64,000 nt of DNA from Rapidithrix thailandica (GCF_039710355.1 NZ_JBDKWZ010000004.1:423811-487810), one strand, 5' to 3'; numbered from the stretch's first letter, positions 28,214-37,513 are shown. Translations and numbers: made by a program. Notes: a model not told the origin generated them from the letters alone.

Positions 28214-28342
28214 GTCAAGCCTTTAATAGGTAAATGCAGCGGGCTTGTTACCTGTGAACAGGGAAATAACAATGCGGACACAGTTCAGAGCTCTTTGTTT
28301 AAATTTATTTAGAAAAAATTGACCTTGTGTTAACCGATTACA

Positions 28343-28373
28343 TTGCATATCCTTAGAGGATTCCTTAGCTTTG
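28343..28373 (+). promoter_or_regulatory. Candidate promoter of the sugar transferase gene
   Basis: TTG (28343-28345), a 20-nt spacer and TAGCTTTG (28366-28373) match the phylum consensus. The gene starts 82 bp downstream. Confidence 0.5.
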
Positions 28374-28455
28374 GTAGTGGTTAAACGGCAATATAACGGA
28401 TCTTACACACGAGCATTTCTGACTATCAATCATTTCGCAATAATGTATTCCCTGT

Positions 28456-29859
28456 ATGTTCAAAAGGATACGCTCCTATACCATTTTTTCAGCAATTCTG
28501 ATGCTGATTGATGTCTGTATTATCGATTTTTCATTCCGTTTGGGGTATTACCTGAGGTTGGGGCCGGATACCAATTATAGTGATATCTTTATTTCACTGT
28601 TTGTGATCTCCAATCTGGCTTGGTTGGTGGCCCTTTTGTTTTTGAAGAATTACCGGGTGGAAAGCGTGGCATCATTCCCCAAGGTAATGGGGCGGCTGGC
28701 GCTGACCTTTTTAATCCATGCGGCTATTATCACGGCCTTTATTCTGAGTTTGAAAATCAATTACTTCCCCTTGAAGTTTCTCTTACATGCCTATGGCTTT
28801 TCCGCTTTATTGATTTTGCTGTTCCGTTATGGATTTACCATAGCCGTGGAGCATTATAAAAAGTTGAGTATAAATGTGAAGAAAGTAGTGGTGGTGGGCA
28901 CCGGCTCTTCCGCAAATGAACTCCATCACTTTTTCAATTCTCATCGTAGTGTGGGCTATCAGTTTTTGGGTTTTTTTGACGATCAACCCAATTATCAAAT
29001 GCTTTCTCATAAACTTTACAAAGGAAGTTTGAGGGAGTTGAAGAAGTTTTGCCTGACCTATAACGTGGACGAGATTTACTATGCGAAAACCTTGGAAGAT
29101 AAAGAACTGATTGCAGACTTGTCCCGCTTTTCCGATGATAACTTTATTTACTTCCGCTTAGCACCTGACTTTAGTAATTTATCGGACAAACAGATTAATA
29201 TCTATTTTCACGATTCCATTCCGATCATGACCATGCGGGATGAACCCTTGGGACGAACCTTTAATCAGATCGTCAAACGGGGATTTGACGTATGTTTTTC
29301 CTTGTTTGTCATCCTCTTTATTTTCCCCTTTCTATTTCCGTTGATTGCGCTGATGATTTATTTGGAATCCAAAGGCCCGATACTGTTCAAACAACTACGC
29401 ATGGGAAAGAAGAACCGGATGTTTGAATGTTTTAAATTCCGGACCATGTATGTGGGAGCTTCCTCAGAGCAACAAACGAATCGGCATGACCAGCGGGTGA
29501 CTAGGGTAGGGATGCTCTTGAGAAAAACCAGTCTGGACGAATTACCTCAGTTTTTTAATGTCTTATTAGGCGACATGTCTGTAGTCGGTCCCCGTCCTCA
29601 CTGTCCGTATATGATGGAGTTGGAAGATTATACCAAATTGATGCGGCAAAAATATAAGTTCCGGCATTTTATCACACCGGGTATCACAGGGTATGCGCAA
29701 GTGAATGGGTGCCGGGGAGCAATTAAAGAGCAGGCTTTATTGGAAAAACGGGTGGATTACGATGTAATGTATATGGAAAACTGGAGCTTGTTACTGGATA
29801 TGAAAATAATATTTCAAACGGTTAAAAATTTGGTCAGAGGAGAAGAAAATGCTTTTTGA
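28456..29859 (+). CDS. Undecaprenyl-phosphate sugar phosphotransferase (WcaJ-like)
   Basis: 467 residues. Four N-terminal membrane segments (about 10-30, 48-67, 80-103, 110-132) precede a CoA/NAD-binding-like domain (VVVVGTGSSANELHHF), a fifth hydrophobic segment near 285, and the catalytic C-terminal bacterial sugar transferase domain (FKQLRMGKKNRMFECFKFRTMY, then DELPQ and GPRPHCP). It transfers a sugar-1-phosphate, typically glucose-1-P or galactose-1-P, to the lipid carrier and so initiates exopolysaccharide synthesis. GDP-fucose genes follow after 200 bp, which suggests a fucose-containing polymer. No glycosyltransferase or Wzx/Wzy is in this window. Confidence 0.92.
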   Translation: MFKRIRSYTIFSAILMLIDVCIIDFSFRLGYYLRLGPDTNYSDIFISLFVISNLAWLVALLFLKNYRVESVASFPKVMGRLALTFLIHAAIITAFILSLKINYFPLKFLLHAYGFSALLILLFRYGFTIAVEHYKKLSINVKKVVVVGTGSSANELHHFFNSHRSVGYQFLGFFDDQPNYQMLSHKLYKGSLRELKKFCLTYNVDEIYYAKTLEDKELIADLSRFSDDNFIYFRLAPDFSNLSDKQINIYFHDSIPIMTMRDEPLGRTFNQIVKRGFDVCFSLFVILFIFPFLFPLIALMIYLESKGPILFKQLRMGKKNRMFECFKFRTMYVGASSEQQTNRHDQRVTRVGMLLRKTSLDELPQFFNVLLGDMSVVGPRPHCPYMMELEDYTKLMRQKYKFRHFITPGITGYAQVNGCRGAIKEQALLEKRVDYDVMYMENWSLLLDMKIIFQTVKNLVRGEENAF

Positions 29860-29895
29860 GAAAAAACAAAACATTCAGAAGAGACAAGGAATTTT

Positions 29896-29926
29896 AGTGG
29901 AAGCACTTCAAATGCTTCCACTACTT
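29896..29926 (+). terminator. Hairpin after the sugar transferase gene
   Basis: AGTGGAAGCA and TGCTTCCACT form a perfect stem followed by a weak T-rich tail (acttttat). Confidence 0.6.
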
Positions 29927-30065
29927 TTATAGGGGCAAACCTTTAGTTTGACCATTAATTTTTGGCAAAATCAATATTTTACATTTATTAGTAGCTTGTA
30001 ACCGAAGTCTTGGGTAATATTGTAACATAAATTGGTGTTTACCCAGATTCTCATAACTAATTATT

Positions 30066-31178
30066 ATGAAAAAAGCGCTTATCACTGGCATCACAGGACA
30101 GGACGGGGCTTATCTAGCCGAATTACTCTTGGAAAAGGGCTATGAAGTACACGGTATCAAACGAAGAAGTTCCTTATTCAATACCAATAGGATCGATCAT
30201 CTCTATCAGGACCCACACGAGGAAAACGTTCGGTTTACCTTGCACTATGGAGACCTGACGGATTCGACCAATATCATCCGTATTGTACAAGAAGTACAAC
30301 CGGATGAAATCTATAACCTGGGGGCCATGTCCCATGTACAGGTGAGTTTTGACAGTCCGGAATATACCGCCAATGTGGATGGCTTGGGGACCCTGCGAAT
30401 CCTGGAGGCCGTCCGGATACTGGGATTGACAGAAAAAACCAAAATCTATCAGGCTTCCACCTCCGAACTCTACGGCTTGGTACAAGAGGTGCCACAATCG
30501 GAGAAAACGCCTTTTTACCCCCGTTCTCCGTATGCGGTGGCCAAACTGTACGGTTACTGGATTACGGTCAACTACCGGGAAGCCTATAATATGTATGCCA
30601 TCAATGGAATTTTGTTTAATCACGAATCTCCTTTACGGGGCGAAACCTTTGTGACCCGGAAGATCACCCGGGGAGTGGCCCGGATTGCCTTGGGCTTGCA
30701 AGAAAAAATCTACCTGGGCAACCTGGATGCCCAGCGGGATTGGGGCCATGCCAAAGACTATGTGGAGGCGATGTGGTTGATCATGCAGCAGGAACAAGCC
30801 GAAGACTATGTGGTAGCCACAGGCGTAACCACCCGTATCCGTGATTTTGTAAAAATGAGTTTTGAGGAGCTGGGTATTGAAGTGGAATTTTCCGGTGAAG
30901 GTACCGAAGAAGTGGCCAAGGTAGTCAAATGCAATCACCCGGAATACCAATTGAAAGCCGGTACGGAGGTAGTTGCGGTAGACCCCAGGTATTTCCGGCC
31001 TACCGAGGTGGAACTGTTGATTGGGGATTGTTCAAAACTGAAGGAGAAAATCGGCTGGAAACCCAAGTACGATTTGCCGGCCTTGGTGAAGGACATGATC
31101 AACGCAGATGTGGAGCTCTTTAAGAAAGACCGCTACCTACAACAAGGAGGACATACCATTTTGAACTACAACGAGTAA
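30066..31178 (+). CDS. gmd: GDP-mannose 4,6-dehydratase
   Basis: 370 residues, full length. NAD(P) motif TGITGQDGAYLAELL near residue 7, catalytic STSELYG and YAVAKLYGYW (YxxxK), and the family HESPLRGETFVTRKITR segment. It converts GDP-D-mannose to GDP-4-keto-6-deoxymannose, the first step toward GDP-L-fucose. Its stop codon overlaps the start of the next gene (TAATG), so the two are translationally coupled. Confidence 0.97.
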   Translation: MKKALITGITGQDGAYLAELLLEKGYEVHGIKRRSSLFNTNRIDHLYQDPHEENVRFTLHYGDLTDSTNIIRIVQEVQPDEIYNLGAMSHVQVSFDSPEYTANVDGLGTLRILEAVRILGLTEKTKIYQASTSELYGLVQEVPQSEKTPFYPRSPYAVAKLYGYWITVNYREAYNMYAINGILFNHESPLRGETFVTRKITRGVARIALGLQEKIYLGNLDAQRDWGHAKDYVEAMWLIMQQEQAEDYVVATGVTTRIRDFVKMSFEELGIEVEFSGEGTEEVAKVVKCNHPEYQLKAGTEVVAVDPRYFRPTEVELLIGDCSKLKEKIGWKPKYDLPALVKDMINADVELFKKDRYLQQGGHTILNYNE

Positions 31179-32116
31179 TGGAAAAAAACGCAAAGATCTA
31201 TATTGCCGGCCACCGGGGGATGGTCGGCTCTGCTATTGCCCGGAAGTTGCAAAAGGAGGGATATGAAAATTTGGTATTGCGCACCTCCAAAGAGTTGGAC
31301 TTGCGCAAGCAACAAGCCGTCACGGATTTTTTCGCTCAAGAAAAGCCGGATTATGTGTTTTTGGCTGCGGCCAAAGTAGGTGGCATTCAAGCCAACAACA
31401 CCTACCGGGCAGAGTTTCTTTATGACAACCTGATGATTCAGAACAATGTAATTCATCAGAGTTATCTGAATGGAGTGAAGAAATTGTTGTTTTTGGGTTC
31501 TTCTTGTATCTATCCCAAACTGGCGCCTCAGCCCTTGAAAGAAGAATATTTACTCACCGGCTTGTTAGAACCGACCAACGAACCCTACGCCATCGCCAAA
31601 ATTGCCGGGATCAAGATGTGTGAGGCCTATCGCAGTCAATACGGTTGCGATTTTATTTCGGCCATGCCCACCAACCTGTACGGGCCTAACGACAATTACG
31701 ACTTGCAAAATTCCCATGTGCTCCCCGCTTTGCTGAGGAAGTTCCATACGGCCAAAGTAGAGGGCAAAGCCTTTGTGGAAATATGGGGGACAGGCTCTCC
31801 CAAGCGGGAGTTTTTGCATGTGGAGGATTTGGCCGCTGCCAGCCTGTTTTTGATGGAGCATTATAGCGAGCCGGAGTTGGTGAATGTGGGAACGGGAGAA
31901 GACCTGCCGATCAAAGAACTGGCATTGATGATCAAAAAAATAGTTGGCTATACCGGGGAGCTTCGGTTTGATACTTCCAAGCCGGACGGAACACCCCGAA
32001 AGCTGATGGACGTGTCGAAATTAAAAAGCTTTGGCTGGCATCCTTCCATCGGGTTGGCCGAAGGAATTCAACAGGTGTATGAGCAAGTGGACTGGAGCCG
32101 GATTGTGGAACGGTAG
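31178..32116 (+). CDS. fcl: GDP-L-fucose synthase
   Basis: 312 residues. NADPH-binding GHRGMVGSAI near residue 12, SSCIYPKLAPQP (catalytic Ser), YAIAKIAG (YxxxK), and MPTNLYGPNDNYD, a strong family signature. It epimerises and reduces the Gmd product to GDP-L-fucose. It starts within the gmd stop codon. Cytoplasmic. Confidence 0.97.
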   Translation: MEKNAKIYIAGHRGMVGSAIARKLQKEGYENLVLRTSKELDLRKQQAVTDFFAQEKPDYVFLAAAKVGGIQANNTYRAEFLYDNLMIQNNVIHQSYLNGVKKLLFLGSSCIYPKLAPQPLKEEYLLTGLLEPTNEPYAIAKIAGIKMCEAYRSQYGCDFISAMPTNLYGPNDNYDLQNSHVLPALLRKFHTAKVEGKAFVEIWGTGSPKREFLHVEDLAAASLFLMEHYSEPELVNVGTGEDLPIKELALMIKKIVGYTGELRFDTSKPDGTPRKLMDVSKLKSFGWHPSIGLAEGIQQVYEQVDWSRIVER

Positions 32117-32133
32117 CCGGGCAGTTCCGTTTC

Positions 32134-32197
32134 CCCGGAAAGTTTCGAGAACATCGTAAAAAAAATGAAAAAATAATGCAAGCGGAACTTTCCGGGA
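32134..32197. terminator. Inverted repeat after fcl
   Basis: CCCGGAAAGTT at about 32134-32144 pairs with AACTTTCCGGG ending near 32196. The A-rich loop is long (about 40 nt) and no strong T run follows, so it is only a possible terminator. Confidence 0.4.
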
Positions 32198-32288
32198 TTT
32201 ATAGGATCTAAATAAGAATTATTAAGAAATTTCCTTCTTTATTTATCCCGTTTTCGAGACCTGATTATCCTGGTTTGACGAATTCCAT

Positions 32289-32320
32289 TTTGAAATGGCT
32301 TTCCGATATACTTATCTTTG
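32289..32320 (+). promoter_or_regulatory. Promoter of prs
   Basis: TTTG (32289-32292), a 20-nt spacer and TATCTTTG (32313-32320) closely match the Bacteroidota consensus, 38 bp upstream of the prs start. Confidence 0.75.
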
Positions 32321-32357
32321 ACCCGCAAATTTCATTGCCAAAACTATTTGATAGAAG

Positions 32358-33389
32358 ATGACTAATAAAACCAGGGGAGAATTAAAGATTTTTGCCTGCC
32401 GATCAGGTGAAAGGTTTGCCGATGCCATTGTAAGAAGTTTGAACGAACAAGTTTCCAGTTCCGTTAGGCCACAGCGCTTTCAAAAATGCCAAATGGATAC
32501 TTTGGACTTTGCAAATGGCGAAAGTAAAGTACGGGTTCGGGACACCGTACGGGGTGCCGATACTTATGTAGTTCAACAATGTTTTGACCCAACAAGCGAA
32601 CGAACCATTCAAGACAATGCGATCGAAGCGTTGCAGGCCGTACGGGCGCTAAAATCTGCCGGAGCTTACAAAGTGACATTAGTCCTTCCCGAGCATCCTT
32701 GGGCACGCCAGGATAAGTCGAAAGGACGGGAAACGATTACTTCTCGTTTGTTTGCCGATTTTGTGCAAGTAGCCGGAGCTGACAACGTATTAACTACGGA
32801 TCTTCATGCGGACCAAATTACAGGGTTTTATGATGCTACCATTACGAAAATTGACAATCTGAGAGCTTCTCACGTGTTGTTAGAGTTTATCAAACAGTTG
32901 TATGATGAGGAAACTCTCAAGGATTTGGTGGTTATGGCCCCGGATTCCGGAGGAGCTCCTAAAGCCGAGTATTATGCCAAAATGCTGGGAACGAAAATGG
33001 CTCATGCGCACAAAACACGCTCAAATGTGATTGCCAATAAGGTAGAAGGCCTGGAAGTACTTGGGGAAGTAGAAAACAAGCATGTGTTTGTGATTGACGA
33101 TATGGTGGATACTGGAGGAAGTGCTCGTACTTTGTGTGAGAAGCTATTTGACAAAGGGGTGAAAAGTATCAAATTCGGTTGTACTCATGGCCTTTTTAAC
33201 AAGGGTGGCTTGGATAAGTTGACAGAACTGGGTATCCATGTAGTGACTACGGATACCATTCCGAGAACCGAAGAGTTTTTGAAACAGTATGAAGGTAAGC
33301 TGACTTGCGTTTCGTTATCTTCAAACTTTGCCGAGGCAATTTATTGTTTGAATCAGAATGAATCATTAGAATCTGTTTACGGAGAATAA
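32358..33389 (+). CDS. prs: Ribose-phosphate pyrophosphokinase
   Basis: 343 residues, slightly longer than classical enzymes (about 315). The PRPP-binding loop VFVIDDMVDTGGSA is clear, as is the early region LDFANGESKVRVRDTVRG; the conserved histidine region reads TTDLHADQITGFYD. It makes PRPP from ribose-5-phosphate and ATP for nucleotide, His and Trp synthesis. WARQDKSKGRETITSRLFAD replaces the common YARQDRK...PI.AK form, so this belongs to a diverged branch. Single gene with its own promoter and terminator. Confidence 0.92.
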   Translation: MTNKTRGELKIFACRSGERFADAIVRSLNEQVSSSVRPQRFQKCQMDTLDFANGESKVRVRDTVRGADTYVVQQCFDPTSERTIQDNAIEALQAVRALKSAGAYKVTLVLPEHPWARQDKSKGRETITSRLFADFVQVAGADNVLTTDLHADQITGFYDATITKIDNLRASHVLLEFIKQLYDEETLKDLVVMAPDSGGAPKAEYYAKMLGTKMAHAHKTRSNVIANKVEGLEVLGEVENKHVFVIDDMVDTGGSARTLCEKLFDKGVKSIKFGCTHGLFNKGGLDKLTELGIHVVTTDTIPRTEEFLKQYEGKLTCVSLSSNFAEAIYCLNQNESLESVYGE

Positions 33390-33419
33390 ACCTTTCTCAA
33401 AATAAACAGATTTTTTTAT

Positions 33420-33460
33420 GCCCTCATGAAGTTTACAGCCTTCATGAGGGCTTTCTTTTT
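33420..33460 (+). terminator. Terminator of prs
   Basis: GCCCTCATGAA and TTCATGAGGGC form a perfect 11-bp stem followed by TTTCTTTTT. Confidence 0.92.
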
Positions 33461-33532
33461 GGCCTTTCCACCATATCCTTTTGCGTAAATGTATCAGGGT
33501 TTTATCTCTTTTCAAGGCTAAAATCCTCTTTC

Positions 33533-33548
33533 TACGAAATATTTCGTA
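33533..33548. promoter_or_regulatory. BlaI-type operator 1
   Basis: TACGAAATATTTCGTA is a perfect 16-bp palindrome upstream of the blaI-like gene. It lies just 5' of the -33 element. Confidence 0.75.
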
Positions 33549-33554
33549 ATAAAA

Positions 33555-33586
33555 TTTGTCTTCTCAAGATCTTTCTCCTATCTTGT
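33555..33586 (+). promoter_or_regulatory. Promoter of the blaI-M56 operon
   Basis: TTTG (33555-33558), a 20-nt spacer and TATCTTGT (33579-33586) fit the phylum consensus. The promoter lies between two palindromic operators, so a bound repressor would block it. Confidence 0.65.
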
Positions 33587-33588
33587 CC

Positions 33589-33604
33589 TACGAAATCATT
33601 CGTA
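33589..33604. promoter_or_regulatory. BlaI-type operator 2
   Basis: TACGAAATCATTCGTA repeats operator 1 with one imperfect half-site pair, directly after the -7 element and near the transcription start. The centre-to-centre distance is 56 bp. Confidence 0.75.
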
Positions 33605-33617
33605 AATAAAAATTATT

Positions 33618-34004
33618 ATGGCAGATTTACCAAAACCCACAGAAGCGGAATTAGAGATTTTACAGATTCTTTGGGAAAAAGAACCCTGTACGGTGAGGCA
33701 AGTGAATGAAGTGTTAAGTCAAAAGAAAAAGACGGGATATACGACTACGCTTAAATTTATGCAAATCATGCTGGAGAAAGGTTTGCTAAAGCGTGAAGAG
33801 GCGGGACGTTCTCATATTTATTCATCGGCTGTGGCAGAAGCCGATACGCAACAACGTCTGTTAGACCGGTTTGTAAACCAGGTATTTAAAGGCTCCGCTT
33901 CGAAGTTGGTAATGCAAGCTTTGGGCAATAAAAAGTCCTCTAAGGATGAACTGGAGCAAATCAGAAAATTATTGGACGAAATAGATAACGCTGACAATGA
34001 ATAA
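33618..34004 (+). CDS. BlaI/MecI/CopY family transcriptional repressor
   Basis: 128 residues. The winged-helix domain covers residues 5-75 (PTEAELEILQILWEKEPCTVRQVNEVLSQ in overlapping pieces, then GYTTTLKFMQIML). The C-terminal helical part serves dimerization and is the usual site of protease cleavage. It probably represses its own operon by binding the two TACGAAAT palindromes upstream, and is inactivated by the M56 partner. Its stop overlaps the M56 gene start by 8 bp. Confidence 0.93.
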   Translation: MADLPKPTEAELEILQILWEKEPCTVRQVNEVLSQKKKTGYTTTLKFMQIMLEKGLLKREEAGRSHIYSSAVAEADTQQRLLDRFVNQVFKGSASKLVMQALGNKKSSKDELEQIRKLLDEIDNADNE

Positions 34005-36201
34005 TCTTATGCCCGAACTAACATTGATGACCAAAGCCTTAGGCATAGCGTTAGTTCATTCTCTTTGGCAAGGGCTCTTGTTTGCGCTTTTATGCGGGTT
34101 GGTACTAAAGGCAATTTCTATTAAATATTCGAACCTCCGGTATTGGGTTTCGTTTTTGAGCCTTTTACTCCTTTTTAGCTGCTTTGCGGGTACTTTTGGG
34201 AGTTTGTACTATCAACTGTCTACGGTTTCTGTGTCTACACAAGGCGCTGAAGCCTCACAAGCCACTGAAGTATTGGATCTTCTCTTGTTGAATGGGGCAA
34301 AGGAGGAAAACTTATTGGATGGGGCAGGAGAGTTCGTGCAAAAGGTATATACATTGATTTATCCCTATACATCTTATTTGGCAATTCTTTGGTTGGCGGG
34401 AGTATGTTTGTTTTGTATCCGGTTGGTTGCCGACCTTTTGTATGTTGAAAAAATCAAGTCAACCCATACGCTTCCGGCTAGCAAATTTTGGAGAGAGAAA
34501 GCCGAAACACTTGCCCGGCAAATAGGGGTATCCAATTCCTTCCGGCTTCTGCAATCTACCACCGTTCAGGTGCCGACCTTGGTGGGTTGGTTGCGGCCGG
34601 TGATTCTCATTCCTACAAGTCTTTTTACTTTTCTGACTGTGGAAGAACTGGAAAGTATTTTACTTCATGAATTAGCCCATATCAAACGCCACGATTATCT
34701 ATTGAATATACTGCAATCTATCATAGAGATCTTCATGTTTTATCACCCTGTGGTATGGTGGCTTTCAGCGAATGTACATACAGAAAGAGAAAATTGTTGT
34801 GATGATTTGACTGTCAATGCATTGGGAGGGACAATGCTGTATGCCAAAGCATTGACCCACTTGGCAGAGTGGCAACTGACGCCTCATGCACTTACACTAT
34901 CAGCGATTGGTTCAAAGCCTCAATTATTGAACCGTATCAAACGAATGATCTATTGTCAAAATAACCATTTTATAAAAACAAAAAATACAAACCTTATGAA
35001 AAACTCTGCGAAAATAATGGCGGCCATATTGGTCTTGTTAAGCCTGGGAGGAATCATTACAGGCTTTAAGCCGGTGAATAATGAACAAACTTTATTCACT
35101 GAACAAAAACAGCAAAAGGTAGTGATAGAGGCGTATGTACCAATATCTGAAAAACGAACGGAGGAAGCCTTTCCTTCAGCCAGCTCTCTTCAAGAAGAAG
35201 AAAAATCCCTCCACTTTAGTATACCCACTAGAAAAGGAGTTGAGCTTATAAAAGAGGTGGAAATAGACGAGGAACAACAAGTAGTGGAATTACATTTTGA
35301 GCCGGATACCGGGAACGTTAAACCCGAGCCGCTTTATATTGTAAATGGAAAAGAGGTGAAAAAACTGGATGTGGTGCCGGAAGATATACAATCGGTTTAT
35401 GTATTAAAAGGGAAGAAGGCATTAAAGGCATATGGGAAGAAAGGGAAAAACGGGGTGGTTGAAATTACCCTTAAAAGTAAAGATGCTCAGGAGAAGATCA
35501 TCGAAGTACTTCATTCGGAGGAAATAAAAACGGAGGAAGGACAAAAATTGATTTCAGAAGAGGCGGTTCAGGTGCTCGATGAAAACGGAGTCATTGAGGT
35601 AGCTCTGGAAGGACATGAAATAGAAGCTCGTGAAGAGGTCGAAGCGCTAAGGTTGCCTACACCGGCAGAAACGGGTGCTCAAGTTCATCCGCTTTATATT
35701 GTAGACGGAGAAGAAGTGATGGAATTAACCCTTGAACCTCAAGATATTCAATCCATAGAGGTGCTGAAGGGAAAGTCGGCTGTAAAGGCATATGGAGAAA
35801 AAGGGAAAAACGGGGTGGTTTTGGTTACTTTGAAAAAGAAGCATGAAAATGAAATCATCGAAGTAGCTGTCGAAGAACCGGAAAAGAGCAATGTTGCCAA
35901 AGAGGAGTTGAAATCAACCGAAAGTAGCAAGCCCTTTGAGTTCAGTGAAAGCTTAGTACTATTTCCTAACCCTACAAAAGACGAAGCTACGATCCGGTTT
36001 CGCTTACTACAAAAGGAAAAAGTAGCTGTGGTAGTCTATAATGCCGAAGGAAAAAAACTAGAAACCATACTGGATCAAGAATTAGGTGCAGGCAAACATA
36101 AAGTAACCTGGAACAACCAAGACCAATCTTCGGGAATGTATATCCTCAAAATTTTCAAAGGAAAAGAAGTCTTCCAGAAGAAGTTGTTTTTGAGTAAATA
36201 A
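33997..36201 (+). CDS. BlaR1-like M56 metallopeptidase with plug-like repeats and T9SS-type C-terminus
   Basis: 734 residues. Membrane helices lie at about 17-38, 50-72 and 125-146, then the M56 zinc site H224-E-L-A-H228 with a downstream ENCCDD segment, and a further helix near 340-357. After it come two copies of a TonB-receptor-plug-like module (residues about 444-492 and 564-614): each has PLYIV.G.EV, DIQS..VLKGK, KAYG.KGKNGVV. The last 80 residues (LVLFPNPTKDEA... ending FLSK) match the T9SS type A sorting domain. The protein presumably senses an envelope signal and cleaves the BlaI-like repressor. The C-terminal additions are unlike classical BlaR1, which carries a penicillin-binding domain. 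Confidence 0.88.
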   Translation: MNNLMPELTLMTKALGIALVHSLWQGLLFALLCGLVLKAISIKYSNLRYWVSFLSLLLLFSCFAGTFGSLYYQLSTVSVSTQGAEASQATEVLDLLLLNGAKEENLLDGAGEFVQKVYTLIYPYTSYLAILWLAGVCLFCIRLVADLLYVEKIKSTHTLPASKFWREKAETLARQIGVSNSFRLLQSTTVQVPTLVGWLRPVILIPTSLFTFLTVEELESILLHELAHIKRHDYLLNILQSIIEIFMFYHPVVWWLSANVHTERENCCDDLTVNALGGTMLYAKALTHLAEWQLTPHALTLSAIGSKPQLLNRIKRMIYCQNNHFIKTKNTNLMKNSAKIMAAILVLLSLGGIITGFKPVNNEQTLFTEQKQQKVVIEAYVPISEKRTEEAFPSASSLQEEEKSLHFSIPTRKGVELIKEVEIDEEQQVVELHFEPDTGNVKPEPLYIVNGKEVKKLDVVPEDIQSVYVLKGKKALKAYGKKGKNGVVEITLKSKDAQEKIIEVLHSEEIKTEEGQKLISEEAVQVLDENGVIEVALEGHEIEAREEVEALRLPTPAETGAQVHPLYIVDGEEVMELTLEPQDIQSIEVLKGKSAVKAYGEKGKNGVVLVTLKKKHENEIIEVAVEEPEKSNVAKEELKSTESSKPFEFSESLVLFPNPTKDEATIRFRLLQKEKVAVVVYNAEGKKLETILDQELGAGKHKVTWNNQDQSSGMYILKIFKGKEVFQKKLFLSK

Positions 36202-36229
36202 ACTTTTCAGAGGCTCCTTTTGTACAAGG

Positions 36230-36261
36230 AAAAGCTACCGGTATTGCCCGGTGGCTTTTTT
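36230..36261 (+). terminator. Terminator of the blaI-M56 operon
   Basis: AAAGCTACCGG and CCGGTGGCTTTTTT form a stem with an A-T-rich loop and a T run. Confidence 0.88.
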
Positions 36262-36400
36262 AATTATAAAGCGCTTGCACAAGGAAAAATCGACTGTGTC
36301 GGGTTCCGGCCCGGGTTGGATTCTCAAAAATGTAAACCAAAGGAAATATGTAGAGCAAGAAATTTTTCCTAATATTGTTCTTAGAGTAGGTTTTACCTGC

Positions 36401-36575
36401 TAAGAGCCTGTTTAAAATTCGTTGCGGGAGGTACTTCTTCGGTGGGGGGGAATTCTCGGTTTTGGGGCGCTCAGAATAACCGTGTTGCGCTCCGGCAGAC
36501 CATTGGAGTACTGGGGTGAAGTGCCTAAAATAAGCGTTTTCGACCCCCCAAAGGATGAAATTTAGAGTAAAGCTT
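36401..36575 (-). repeat. Full-length copy of the dispersed inverted-repeat element
   Basis: About 175 bp. One end reads TAAGAGCCTGTTTAAAATTC; the other, on the opposite strand, is CTAAATTTCATCCTTTGG. Both match the copy at 61601-61727, as does part of the interior. It lies in the 430-bp gap before the stress-protein gene and holds no gene of its own. Confidence 0.7.
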
Positions 36576-36635
36576 GTTAATATGTAAAACACCTTCGAAA
36601 AACGACTTCCTTCTTTATGTAAATGGATATTCAAA

Positions 36636-37442
36636 ATGAAAAAAATTCTTGTTCCTACCGATTTTTCTGACTTGTCAGTAGCTGCTTGTCATTTTTGTAC
36701 CCGCTTATTAGAAGATCAGTGTGAGTTACATTTGCTTCATGTAGTGCCGGAGTCTGTGATATTGGACGAAGCAGGAAACTATGTGAGTGATGTAGAGGTA
36801 GACCGGGGGAGAAAAAGCCTGGAGGAGTTTGTGACCGAACATCAGATTGAGGCGATACAAGATGTACAATACGGTGAGTTTGACGACATGATCAAACAGT
36901 ACGTCAGCCAGCACCAGATCGACTTGATCGTGATGGGAACCCATGGAGCCAAAGGCTTGAAGGAAGTCTTTCTGGGGTCTCATGCAGAGAAAATCGTAAG
37001 GCACTCCAAAGTACCGGTGATTACTTTAAAAGAAGAGCTTCCCGAGCATGGAATCCGGAATATATTGTTGGTTAGCGATTTTGACAAAGACCGGTATGCC
37101 GATATCAGTGCGGTTTCCTGGTTAAAAGAACAACTGGGAGGGCAACTACAGCTTTTGAGTATTAATGTAAGTAAAGATGAAGATTATGAATACTATATCA
37201 ATGTGAAAATGGAGCGCTTTTGTAAAAACCACAACTTGGGAGATGATGTAGTGATTCATATTTTTACCTATCCCAGTATTAAAGAAGGCATTATCAAGTT
37301 TGCCAAAGAGCATGAGATTGACATGGTGGCCATCGGAACCCATGGCCGCACCGGGATAGAGCGCTGGCTACAGGGCAGTGTGGCAGAGAAAATGGTGAAT
37401 CATATACCCTTACCTGTAATGACTTTTAAAATAGCGGACTAA
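36636..37442 (+). CDS. Universal stress protein, two UspA domains
   Basis: 268 residues in two tandem UspA-like halves, each ending with the nucleotide-binding G.HG.....GS....V pattern (MGTHGAKGLKEVFLGSHAEKIV in the first half and IGTHGRTGIERWLQGSVAEKMV in the second). KKILVPTDFSDLS is the typical N-terminus. Tandem Usp proteins are cytoplasmic and are induced by starvation or stress; the molecular activity is unknown. Single gene with a hairpin terminator. Confidence 0.93.
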   Translation: MKKILVPTDFSDLSVAACHFCTRLLEDQCELHLLHVVPESVILDEAGNYVSDVEVDRGRKSLEEFVTEHQIEAIQDVQYGEFDDMIKQYVSQHQIDLIVMGTHGAKGLKEVFLGSHAEKIVRHSKVPVITLKEELPEHGIRNILLVSDFDKDRYADISAVSWLKEQLGGQLQLLSINVSKDEDYEYYINVKMERFCKNHNLGDDVVIHIFTYPSIKEGIIKFAKEHEIDMVAIGTHGRTGIERWLQGSVAEKMVNHIPLPVMTFKIAD

Positions 37443-37479
37443 TGTCATGGTTGGATACCATGAACCAGACTGCTTTACT

Positions 37480-37513
37480 AATACCACCCACCGGCAAGTG
37501 CGTGGTATTTTTT
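37480..37513 (+). terminator. Terminator of the stress-protein gene
   Basis: AATACCAC and GTGGTATTTTTT form a stem with a 14-nt loop and a T run. Confidence 0.8.

Noticed and set aside
36260..36634. 124-residue minus-strand frame
   Set aside because: It lies largely within a copy of the dispersed repeat and has no protein-like features.
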